This document shows, one piece after another, positions 53,905 to 64,000 of a stretch of 64,000 nucleotides of DNA (position 1 is the stretch's first letter; the number at the start of each line of letters is the position of its first letter). A model generated the notes under the pieces. The model was given only the letters and a program-made list of their open reading frames with translations. It was not told where the DNA came from and did no database searches. The stretch spans positions 14,159,665 to 14,223,664 of the forward strand of contig JABAKD010000013.1 in the NCBI GenBank assembly GCA_012845835.1. The letters are read 5' to 3'. Position numbers and translations under genes: made by a program. This stretch comes from Undaria pinnatifida. Taxonomy: Eukaryota > Sar > Phaeophyceae > Laminariales > Alariaceae.

Positions 53905-54355
53905 TGTCGTTGATGATGCAATCAATGATGTAATCGATTATGCAATCGATGATGCAATCGACGATGTAATCGATGATGCAATCGATTATGCAATCAATCA
54001 TGCAATCGACGACAGGAATCGATGAGGATGCAATCGATGATGATGCAATCGATGATGATGCAATCGATGATGATGCAATCGACGATGATGCAATCGACGA
54101 TGATGCAATCGACGATGGTGCAATCGACGATGGTGCAATCGACGATGGTGCAATCGGCGATGATGCAATCGACGATGATGCAATCGATGATGATGCAATC
54201 GACGATGATGCAATCGATGCTGATGCAATCGACGATGATGCAATCGACGATGATGCGATGATTTTGCAATCGATGATGCAATCGATGATGCAATCGATGA
54301 TGATGCAATCGACGATGATGCAATCGACGATGATGATGATGATGGAATCGACGCA
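53905..54355. repeat. 15-bp minisatellite (GATGATGCAATCGAC)n
   Basis: About 28 units of GATGATGCAATCGAT/C with occasional 12-bp variants. Because 15 is a multiple of 3, several frames on both strands stay open, giving DDAID or SSIAS repeats. An ORF (53973-54368) spans it, but nothing shows that it is a gene. Confidence 0.9.
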
Positions 54356-55894
54356 CATGCTAGGATAGAGGTATCAAGGTATGTCTCTTTTTGGCTGAAA
54401 CGTTTTGTAAATCATGACGGGGCTCTCCTTAACTCATTCAAACCATTGCAATTTTTTCATTTTGTTTGTTTTTTAAACAATTTTCGTTGTATATGCCTAG
54501 GCGATAGAGATTATTAATCGGTATCCCTCCCCCCCCCCCCCCCTTATGATCAGTTGTTTTGACAAAAAATGGACGTTCTCAAGTGAGAGAGTCTCAGAAA
54601 AAAAAGATGGAGCACCTCTACCGTATCATGGTATTATTAAAAAAAAATGCACAATAGCACAATAGCACCTTTTTTCGTTGTTTCGACTCGTTTCCCCTCT
54701 CATCTCAAGTACCCTGTGGTAAGCTGCACCGCACTACAAGGAGGCCTTGCCCGCTCGCACGGGCTACGATAAAGAGATGGTTTAATTTAGCACGTTTTGG
54801 GCAAATAATGTTCTTGACTCGACGGGGGGATGGATGGATGCTTGACACGCACTATCGTTCACCCTCCACAACCGTCGGAATGATGTCTATCCTTTTTCTG
54901 CTACAAACATGTATTTTTTTTAGTAAACCTAGGCCATGGTTTTCGTCATCACAAAGCACTTTCAGCTTGCTCGAAAAAATAGTTTTTGGTATATGACCCA
55001 TGCTACGCTAGAGGTGCACCGTAGTATATCCCCCTCAGGCTCCTCGCTTGTGGAGCTTCCCCCCAACACCGATTCGGAGACAACAAGCGCTACTACCAGG
55101 CGAGCAATCCCATGGCCCAGGCATAGTCTACAACCAAACTTGTGTTAGAAAATAACGAAATTCTGGCGATTTTTGGTCAAGGAATCCCTTAGGTAATTCA
55201 GAAACCGTTTTTCAAGAAAGCTCTGCGTCGATCGTATCGTGTGCGTCATACATGGTCATACATAGTCATACATAGTGATACATACACTAGTACATCAACT
55301 GAGGGACCTAAAAAAGAAAAGAAAATTGCTGCACACTTCTACCGTACTATTAGTAGCATGTTTCCCCGCTCGCGTGCCCCCTCTTGCGCCCCTTCTTTTG
55401 TCCCCTTTTGCGCCCCCTCTTGTGTCCCCCCTCTTGGAGAATATCAGCCGTTCCTGCCTCATTCAACGCATGTACACGGCACCGGCACTCATCGACTATT
55501 AGTTTTGAGTACGGATGAGAATGCGTCCTGTGCAACGGTTCGAGATTTTGATAAAGCCCAGGGGGCACGTGTAAATCAGTGGACAAGGAAAACTGCTCTA
55601 TGAACATGTTTGACGCCATTCTATATATGAGCGCCAAGAATGGATTCACGTTGGAATGCATACGGTCATTGCCTTTGTCGCGTAGCGGATGCACGCAACG
55701 TGCAGCTCTAGCGGGTGTACACACCAGACGGTTTTATAAACGAAAAACACTAACTGAATTGAAACAATATTCGAAAGACACCCCACAATATTTTGAAACA
55801 AAAAGACGCCACAGCTCGTGCATCAAAAGTCTCGATGAAATCGTGGCCCCGAACATGTTAAAACTTGTCACCCTTTCGGGTTTGCTCCACTGAC

Positions 55895-55995
55895 AGTAAT
55901 CCCTGGGGTATTCCTCAGCTCCAGAGTGACTGGAGCCTGTCCTGTGACCACGGACTTGATCATGCGAGTTGATGTGAGAATAACAACGACAATCC
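55895..55995 (-). repeat. Dispersed repeat R3, copy 2 (inverted relative to 43900-44025)
   Basis: Contains GCTCCAGAGTGACTGGAGCC and TGTCCTGTGACCACGGACTT, the reverse complement of copy 1. The pair brackets most of the phosphatase gene. Confidence 0.75.
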
Positions 55996-57091
55996 GATGT
56001 TAAACCGCCGAGCTCATTCACCACCACCCCTCCCCCCAAAAATGAAGGCGAGCAAAAATCGAGCTGATTCACCACTGGTTCCATCATAATCAACACCCAA
56101 GAGCCTTCCCACACGACGCCTACGGCACACCCCCGAGGACTTAACTTACTTGCGTGCACAGCCAGGGCGCCAACAAAACCCGGCAAGTATCAAGCCTCGC
56201 GATGCACAAGCTGATGGGGTTACGCAGCACACTCCAATCAGGAAAATACCGCGTACACACACCACAGAAAAATAGAACCCCCAGGGGCGGGCCCGCGGTG
56301 CCCGTCGCGTATCACCCGTTCTTTCTATATGCACAAAAATGTTTGCCGAGTAGAGCTTTATTCCCTGATTCTGCGAGCAAAGTATCTTCACGAGCGAAGC
56401 TTCGCAGGCAGGCGGCCACTCTCGATCGGACTCCGAATATAAAACAAAATGTTAGTTGACCAACCAAAACTCTACTTCCATCCAATTTAGCCAATCAGCA
56501 CACTGTGGCTTCAAAAACCTCTGTTATCTCTCTACGAAGTGATCTCGCTCAAAAGAGTAGCGTTCCAGTGCTAATGAAGGGGTGGATGCCTGCAACAACG
56601 CCAGGTAGTCCACTGATAGGACGAAAATACACTCCCGCTTTGATGCACAGCTCGCTCAGTCCTGCGATATCTACGTGCATCAAAAAGCGAGCATCGTGCT
56701 GGATACACATGTTGCCAATGTGTCCACACTTAATATTCATCACAAGTGACGACGCCCAAGCCAGGTAGTTAAATCCTTGTTGAAAATTGCAAAATATTCA
56801 ACGCAAATTTCAAGTAATTCCTCAAAAAAACGCGGATGCGGTTCTAAAGAGGTTAACCACCACCTTCTGCAAAACGAAACTCCGCATAGCCTGAACGATT
56901 GTATAGCATCAACAAGGGGGCTTTCGGCTTTAACGCCTTCAGTGCTGGAAACCCTTTCGGGGGACAAATTTACTTGAAATTAGTATGGGGAGGGAATTTG
57001 GGGCTCCAAAGGGGTTAATCCGTGCCCTGCAGGGGTGTCAACGCTCTCGACGACGGCCGCCAAGTAAGTCTTCAAGGTCTGCCCAGCAATA

Positions 57092-57142
57092 TCACCACTC
57101 CGGCTTGTTCGCGTCGTACGTCCACCCGACTTTCAACGCATC
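57092..57142 (-). CDS. DUF2997-like exon 3, tentative
   Basis: After a pyrimidine-rich stretch and GTGCGCAG, a phase-0 frame reads DALKVGWTYDANKPEW and stops (TGA). Chosen because phase, acceptor and short length fit; another unseen exon could serve instead. Confidence 0.45.
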   Translation of the reverse strand, partial: DALKVGWTYDANKPEW

Positions 57143-60100
57143 CTGCGCACCAAAATGAGGGGTGTGGGGGGGGGGGGGAGGGGGGGAGGGGGGGAGGGGG
57201 GCACATTTTGGTCACCCTGCCGCATCTCAGGACGCACTTGATGTAAGTCACGATAGTCGACTAGTACATGCCCAGGCGAGGCAGGTTCTCCTTGTATTCC
57301 GCGGTTTGGCACATGGCGCATATACGACTACGACTAACCGGGGCGTTCTTGACGAGGGCATTCAGTACGGGCCTGCCAACACGAAACACCTCATCTGACC
57401 TCCGAGCAAGGGTTATCTGAGCAAGGCTCGAAACCTTACCGGGAAATCAACCTTGAGTAACCTTACGAGCATAGTAAACTATATAGGACTTAGCGTAGCG
57501 CTCGCCGCTGAGGGCGATTTCTTTAATCCAAAAGGTGTTGACACCCCCAAAAGCCAGCGCAACGTTTTCATCGAGATATGTCACATTCGTGGGTTCATAC
57601 TGTACTAGGTATGTCGTTGCGCACAAACACAACCGTGCTAAAAACGTAACCTAATTCGCCCAGTACGGGTATATCGTTTTTTCCTTCACGCGAGGCCCTC
57701 ATATCAAATACCAGCAGCGATATCGAAGCGGGTCGACCCCTGATAAAGAGTGCATGCCATCTTCGTTTAGGAGGCATGCCACATGGTAAAGATGCCGGTA
57801 CAGGACCTCTTGTCACCGAAAAAACGCTTTGCCTCGCTTGCCTTGGAGGTCAGTCAGCGCAGCCTTACCCTCTGCTTGCCGACAAACAAAAATATGATGC
57901 CACTTGAGCGCGTTGAACGGCGCGCACATCGAGCGACTGCAACGACAGGCCGCGCTGAAAACACTACAGGAGTCTATACACTGGAGCTTGCTACAACGCG
58001 ATCCTCACGAGAGAAACAAACCAACAGCTCCATGCGCCGGTTTACCTTGAAATATTGCTCAAGGCAAGTTTTCGACGCTCTTTGTTAGTACAGCGGTACT
58101 CTCGGTTTCAGGGTTGGGACACTAAACACTACAAGTCACTCAAAGAAACTAACACGCAGCGAGCTGCGCAGACAAAATGCATGCTTTAAAGCACACAAGA
58201 AGGAAAACGTTTTCGTGGTCACCTTCTGCACGTTGACGACCTTCTCTTCGAAGTACTCGGCCGTGTTCTCCGTCGTGATCACGTCCCCCAGCGCCTTAAT
58301 CAGGTCCTCCGTAATCTGCCTGCACTCTTGGCCCTGACGACGACGATCAAGCACCGCAAAAAAAACGGGCTCAGCTAGCTAGCGACTGCGCACAACACTG
58401 TGCGATACTGTTGTGCGGCGGTGCTTAGCTTGGTGCTGTGCGTGTAAGCATGTTACAGTATTCCGGAATCGTGCTAGGCGCGACTTTGACATCGCGAGTG
58501 TGATATGGGGATCGTCTGTGATACGCCGCCAAACAGTTTCGTGCGCCTGTCGCTGAGATGACCGCGAAACAAACAAACACAATATGCGATGATTATATCG
58601 AGCCTCGCTCTGGAAGTTTTCGCTCGGATACCCCCCACATATGGACAACTTGCTGACGCCTGATTGGCCAGCAGACCAGTCGCTCCAGAGGCCATCAACA
58701 GAAAGCCAGCCGGCTGTACCGGCGTATCATAGAACATACCACGATAGTGAGAGGGTTCCGCCCTCAACGGACTATGCCTCACGAAACAGAAGCGCCCCGA
58801 TGGAGAACTATAGAGGCCTGCATATCTACCGTAGCTCGCTCTTTTGAGTTGTTTTGAGCCATTAGTGCCCATTTCAGAAATAGGTCTTCCACGTTTTTTT
58901 TTTTCGGTGATAAAGCACGGTACGGGTCACAGGTCGGGTTACCGTTCGTTTTCTGCCCGACATCCACGCCATTATGATAGCCACGAACTCCAGAAGCAGT
59001 AAACAGCGAACGTGAGCTGACATCTACTACCAGGTATCACAGATATCGTATTATTAGTAGGAGAGCACTCGTGGCAGACCTGCTAAGCATGGCAATGCCA
59101 TAGCAGGCGACCGACACAGCTTCATTTTGAGCCAGGGGCGGTTGCAAGTAAGACCGCTCGGGATCGATGTCGGGTGCCTGGTGTCGGAATGTATAAATGC
59201 AGCATGAAGCATTACGACCATTTTTTTCAACATCAGCAAACATACTTGCGAATAATCTTGTTGTGCAAGGCTAATGATTTTCATATAACAATCAGAGGAA
59301 ACAGGGTAGAAAAATTAAATAGTGCAGTAAGTGTTCGGTTAGGGAGACTACTTTGGTGTACCGTTATTGGCGTGATGCCAACCGAGCATTTTTCGTCATG
59401 TTTTCGAGGTTATTCGCTTGTGACGCTGTGTTTTCGCACGCACCTGCGATGCTGCTGCCTCCTTCGTCTATACCGCCAACTAAACACCGAAATTATCGCC
59501 CTAACCGAACACTCAATGCACTACTTAATCTATTCTACACTCCTTCCTCCGAATATTGTATAAACATCAGCTGAAAATCATCAGCCTTGCGTCACCCCGC
59601 CTCCGACGAGGAGCCTTCAAACATGTACCACTACTATTTATACAACAGCAGGGGTCTCGCAATAAGGCAGGGTGTGAGTATCGCGGTGTCCTCATTTAAG
59701 GCGATCAAAATCGCTTGGCGTGACTGGGGAATTGATGGAATGAATTAGGCGGCTTCCCTCAATGAGGTGGTCATACCGCTCTGGCATCCACCGCCTTTTT
59801 GTCTACTACCTACTGTACTAGGACTCCTACTGCTATGCTTTGTCGTCATCGTATAGATTCGTTCGCAGAAAGCGCACAATAAAAAACAAAATACCGGTGC
59901 AGCAGTTCAGGACACTTGCACCAACGCACATGAATAACAAACATGCATGACCTAGGCTGGTTTCTTATTTCGGGAGACGGTTCGTTCTACACTAACTCCA
60001 GTATAACGGCTCTTGGACTCCTTGTATTCCTGCATCATCCTGACTTTCGAATAACCCTGTTTTATTACTGTAAGTAGAAAAATGAAAATTTACTGCATAA

Positions 60101-62648
60101 ACATACTCATAAACATACAGAAACCTTTCTGCTGGAAGTGCTCGGTTGGTGCACCCCTGGCATTTCCGGGGGTTCCACTTCGACACCGCCTCCGTGCATT
60201 ACTTTTGGAACGGTCCAGCTTTTCTTGGTTTCTTGCTTCGCCTTATTCCTTTTTGTTTTTGCTCGTTTTGCCAGTTGTTTCTTGACTTTTCAGCTGCTTC
60301 CTGCAAATTTGGTTTTTCTGCCAACAAGATTTTGAACTTTTGCGCGATTTGTTCTTCCTTCTTGTGTAGTAAGTTGAACTTCCTACGATTTGCCGCTGAT
60401 TTGCCGTCTGTGCATTCCTTGCGGAACTGTCCAGCTTTAGCTTTTCTTTGATTTCCACCATTTGTTTTGTACTTGCACGAAGTTTCGTCAGCTGAGATCT
60501 CGGGTTGGCTCATCAGCTCAGCGCCGCCCAGCACCCCACCGCAGCGCTATAGCTCAGCAGCGCAGCGCCGTGCAGTGGCGTGCTCTGCGATGCTCTGCAG
60601 CTCAGATCAGAGCGCACCGCAACGCTAGCTCAGCAGAGCGCAGCGCTGTCTCTGCCATACTTTGCCGTGCTTCGCCATGCTGCGTGATTTGCTGTACGAG
60701 TCGTACAGACACCAGGTTTATGGGCGTGTTGTGTACTCGTCTTTTAGCTTTCTTCAGTTGATTGTCCTCTCTCGGTTCCCATCCCCCCCCCCCCCGCAAA
60801 TATCACACGTACCGTTCAGAACGTGACATCAACAAGCACACAACACAGCGCAGGGCAATTAGCTCTGCACAAGCACCTCTTGGCATTATTATTAATTCGC
60901 GATTCGCACCAAATAATCACGGGCCTCTTCTTCCTGCCCCATTTCCATGTTTCAGTTGCATTCTTCCTTGCGCGAGCGCAGCGGGCGGCGTCAACAGCCC
61001 ACGGAGCGGAGCCCTGGGCTTCCTTTAGAACCACGCAGAGTACCACCAGGTATTAGGCGAAGTACCGGGTACCAGGTGCCGGTAAAGTACGTGTGTGCAC
61101 TCGTTTTTTTTGCTTTCGTCGTTGATTTTGTTCTCCATCTCGGTCCCCTTCGCGACTTTATGTTCGCAAATTGCACCCGTCCTACTGCCGATCAGAACGT
61201 GACATCGCCAACATACAACACAGCACAGACAGGGCAATGATCTCCGCACGAGTAGCTCTTGGCATTATCAAATCGCTAGTTGCACTAAATCATGGGTCTC
61301 TTATTTCTGCCCCCTTCACATTTAGTTGAAAAACTCCTTGCGCGAGCGTAGCGGGCGGCGTCAGCCGCCCGCGAGCTCTTGTATATTTATATAGGTGTCC
61401 GATACTGCTGTAAAAGCGGAGATGTCCGCGAGGGAGAGAGGGCAGAGCGCCCACCACCACCACCTCCCCGCTCGCATCTACGTGGCATTTCGGTAGACTA
61501 ACTGTCCGCATAGCAGGCGCAGAAAGATTGTATACCATTATCTTACCACCGTATGATAGGCAAGACTTTTGACTGGGATTAGGATTATAGGCGCGTGCCC
61601 ACGCACAGAAAATAAGATTCGCCGATGTTTTTAGGCACGTGCCGATCTCTTGCTGGCACCTTGCGTGCATGGACATTGTCGCGAGCAAAACAGATACGCT
61701 CGGTTCGGGGTATAGTTCAGGACTCGCGCATATCTAGACCTATAACAGTTGGTAAAAAAGACCGCCTGCGGTGAGCCTATCTGCACGTACGCAAGCCCCC
61801 ATACGAAGTGCCTACAGAACTGTTGAAGACTTCGAGAGGGGCAGGTCTTACGAGTGCACGAGCGCTGAGTACTACAAAGGTGCTCGTAGATACAGCAGGT
61901 GCTACAGCAGTTGAAAAGGAAAGCACCCAGGCCGGACCTTCCAAGTTTGAATATTCTTGCGCGTGTTGTGTAGACTACACAGTAAACAGCAGTACAAAGG
62001 TGCGTCAGGAGCGAAAAGAGTACGTACCAGGGAAACAGCAATGTTCTTGTCCACAGCGGTGCACGTAAGGTGCATGCTCACGCTTGCATCGTTGCAATCC
62101 TGCCATTTTCGACGCATACAATAGCGGGCGCAGCGTGCCCTCCTCGCGCTGCCAGCGTTTGTTGTTTTGTTGCTCACCTACTGCAAGTACGTAGACCAGC
62201 TGCTTAGCCCGTCCTATGCAACACAGATCCCAGATGGACGAATGCGCATGAGATGCTCGAGACACATGTCGAATTTCAAACGAGTTTTGTCGTGTACGTA
62301 CTCTTTTCACTCCTCACGCACCTTGACTCCCTTGACCTCGAGCAAGATTCGACCATCATCGGTGAAGTCCACGATTAACTCTTGCATTTCCATCTCAATC
62401 TCGCCGCTGCCTGCCGATGCTCCGTCGTCGTACGCAGCCATGCGTGGCGCTGGTGTCAGCGCTGCTCGAGTACCCAAGTAACTGGCTGGCGCCATGGTTC
62501 TCTTCGTAGAGCTCGAGGTTGAACTAGGTCGCACGAGAGTCGGTACCAACGACGAGGAAGGGGTATGGATCGTTGCAACGAATGCTTCCACCGCATACGA
62601 CGCGAGCACAGTCAAACAAAGGACTAGGGTGAGTGGGGAGAAGGTCAT
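57092..62648 (-). CDS. Plastid-targeted DUF2997-like protein
   Basis: Minus-strand exons 62648-62322 (109 codons) and 58333-58223 (37 codons) join in phase 0 to give LLEVKGVKGQECRQITEDLI and then KALGDVITTENTAEYFEE. This is the pattern of the short DUF2997 proteins of cyanobacteria and plastid lineages (a DGR...V.GVKG..C..T...E.ALG.....EYY core). The N-terminus is a hydrophobic signal, TLVLCLTVLASYAVEA, followed by Phe at the predicted cleavage site, then a Ser/Thr/Pro/Arg-rich transit region. This is the bipartite presequence of secondary plastids. A tentative last exon at 57142-57092 would end NKPEW-stop for a total of 162 aa. Molecular function is unknown. Intron 1 is 4.0 kb. Confidence 0.8.
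58223..58333 (-). CDS. DUF2997-like exon 2
   Basis: Acceptor GTCGTCAG, reads GQECRQITEDLIKALGDVIT to VVNVQK. Donor AAG|GTGACC. Without splicing the frame would run 28 more codons to 58136 with no family similarity. Confidence 0.8.
60725..61370 (+). repeat. Tandem duplication of a 290-bp segment
   Basis: 60725-61010 and 61083-61370 share GATCAGAACGTGACATC-like, CTCTTGGCATTAT and CTTGCGCGAGCGCAGCGGGCGGCG-type words in the same order, about 358 bp apart. Lies in DUF2997 intron 1. The rest of that intron (58334-60724, 61371-62321) shows no recognisable gene; 60540-60680 is GCTCAGC/GCAGCGC-rich. Confidence 0.75.
62322..62648 (-). CDS. DUF2997-like exon 1 (targeting peptide and start of domain)
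   Basis: ATG at 62648-62646. Residues 1-22 form the signal peptide with EA|FVAT cleavage context. The domain begins near EMQELIVDFTDDGRILLEV. Donor AAG|GTGCGT. Confidence 0.85.
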
Positions 62649-62767
62649 GCTTCACGGGAACGACACACGGTGTTTTTCGCGACGGACGTCGTGTTCGCCA
62701 GCTCAGCGAGTCAGTTGTTTTTCTTAGGGTTTGTATAGAGACCGAAGGGCTTGAAAAATCGGGGCAG

Positions 62768-63497
62768 CTTTACACAAGAATATCCCGACGGCGGTCATAG
62801 AGCTCCTCTCCCAACTGCCGGCGTACAGCCGGACGTGGGCACCAAGGAAGCGCTGGAAGCTATGCCAGGCAATAAGAAAGGTCGTCAACGAGGTAGTTCC
62901 GGGAGCAAGGCTCAAAGGTTAGCGAGAACCCTTGAAATAGTCCATTAACGTTGCACCATCTGATCGATATGGCAATGGATTGCAACACCGTACCCTGTAG
63001 TAAAACCTGTGTAGACCTGCTCAAGAATCGTAGATCACCCGCACGTGTGCTTTGCCTGTTTGTATACACACCAGAGGCAACCAAAGCCCGTCAGTGACGC
63101 GGGTACTGCTGCACGGCACTGCTGTACACACAATACGACCAGCGAGGTCTGATAACACACCTACGCGAGTGGCAGCTGTAGCAGCCATCACAGCCAATAG
63201 CAACACAGCATGCAGCAAGCAATTCGGTCAGATTTAAAAACACTTCCAGCATAAGCGACGCACCAGGTACGGTACCACTGGTACATAAGCGGTAGGAAAT
63301 GACGCTGCGAATTCAAGCCGCATACTGCTTCACAGGTATATATTCGTCGAAATCTGTCAACTACTATAGGTCGTTCTCGACAGAATCCGATACGAGAGTG
63401 TACCTGGTACTCGCTTACGATCCATAAGAAGTGGCCCAAGTGCACGAGTACGAGCGCATGCTCAACAACGGCAGCGGGGTCATGCTTACTAATGCAG
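62768..63497 (+). CDS. Possible exons of an unidentified gene truncated at the window edge
   Basis: Exon candidate 62768-62917 (acceptor GGGGCAG, donor AAAG|GTTAGC) reads HKNIPTAVIELLSQLPAYSR and on to VNEVVPGARLK. Candidate 63433-63497 (acceptor AAGAAG, donor GCA|GTAAGT) reads AQVHEYERMLNNGSGVMLTN. They join in phase 1 to give RLKVAQVHEYE. A third possible piece near 63622-63747 (AREDIASGRRRAQAV, donor GTGAGC) could follow. No family recognised and no start codon found. If real, it runs head-to-head with the DUF2997 gene. Confidence 0.35.
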
Positions 63498-64000
63498 TAA
63501 GTAGAAAATCTCCATGCTCAACCTCGCGTCATATGTGTACAATACTCCAATTTACACTACTGCTGTACTCGTGCCCGTCAGCGCCAGAAAATGGAACGAT
63601 ACGATCAGAGAGGCGAGGGAAGACATCGCTTCGGGCCGGAGGAGGGCGCAGGCTGTCCGAGGCGGAGACTCCGCTCCTCCCAGGCTTAGCGCACACGGTT
63701 TCCGCTCTGTTGCCACCCTTTTGCGGCAACGAGCGAGAGCAGACGAAGTGAGCTTGAGTTGGGGAGATGAGCTATTGCCTACCAGGAGTTTGGTACCTGG
63801 TATACGTTACCGTTGCCGTTGTGTGGACACCTGAACAGGGCCCAGAACATAAGTTAATGCCCGAACGGTATATCTGCTGTTAGCTGCTCGGGATGGTGCC
63901 AGAGATTTCGTGGCGTGGGGCCTTGGGGGAGGTGGGAAGCCCCGCAGGAGTGGGTCGTCGCAACGCCCTGTTCACCCCTATTTTTGACATGTGATGCCGG
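63498..64000. other. Right edge, no further gene established
   Basis: Overlapping frames on both strands without recognised domains; see the possible truncated gene. The palindromic word TTGGTACCTGGTAT occurs near 63789. Confidence 0.4.

Larger units (their letters stand above)
52600..57091. other. Convergent intergenic region, no gene assembled
   Basis: Between the phosphatase stop and the DUF2997 gene end. Frames such as 55579-55893 (+, 104 codons) and 56549-56743 (-) have no recognised domain. A short direct repeat lies near 52960-53045 (GGCCCTCTCGTGGCGTTTTT and GGCGCTCTCGAGGCGTTTTT). Other low-complexity tracts are annotated separately. Confidence 0.5.

Noticed and set aside
44647-54368. 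CRISPR-like arrays among the short tandem repeats
   Set aside because: Repeats are contiguous or diverged minisatellites without unique regular spacers, and the DNA is eukaryotic.
60199-60534. Lys/Glu-rich minus-strand 111-codon frame
   Set aside because: Two other frames are also open; the sequence is internally repetitive (GTCCAGCTTT words) and lies in DUF2997 intron 1.

Overview
The window is eukaryotic nuclear DNA, most likely from a photosynthetic stramenopile and plausibly a brown alga of the Ectocarpus type. Three points support this. Small housekeeping exons are spread over very long introns. One nuclear gene encodes a secretory signal with an Ala-Phe cleavage site, the hallmark of targeting to a complex red-derived plastid. 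Genes sit among Ty1/copia elements, LINEs and long G or C runs. The species is inference; no marker gene names it.

Three protein-coding genes can be assembled exon by exon, with phase-consistent GT-AG introns. (1) On the minus strand, 40669 to 22406, a complete 20S proteasome alpha-type-1 subunit (PSMA1, 259 aa) in five exons, whose 12.4 kb first intron holds a roughly 5.4 kb satellite. (2) On the plus strand, 43003 to 52599, a small dual-specificity phosphatase (166 aa) in three exons. Its 8.6 kb second intron contains an antisense LINE, a TIR element and a tandem array that repeats the 3' splice site and first codons of exon 3. (3) On the minus strand, 62648 to 57092, a plastid-targeted DUF2997-like protein in two secure exons and one tentative exon. 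PSMA1 and the phosphatase are divergent across 2.3 kb; the phosphatase and the DUF2997 gene are convergent across about 4.5 kb.

The left third (1-22.4 kb) is a transposon graveyard. A minus-strand Ty1/copia relic (about 1.8-7.7 kb) carries a proline-rich minisatellite inside its polyprotein. Next comes a pair of 260-bp hairpin-bearing repeats. A complete but decayed plus-strand Ty1/copia element follows, with LTRs at 10329-10788 and 16817-17295, then nested unclassified repeats up to the PSMA1 3' end.

The host genes do not form an operon or pathway: they are a proteasome core subunit, a signalling-type phosphatase and a plastid protein. The most unusual structure is the phosphatase intron 2/exon 3 junction, where five decayed copies of the acceptor and exon start precede the functional one. 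No CRISPR array, rRNA gene or convincing intact tRNA was seen. At the right edge, phase-compatible exon candidates on the plus strand (62768-62917, 63433-63497) suggest a further gene cut off by the window.
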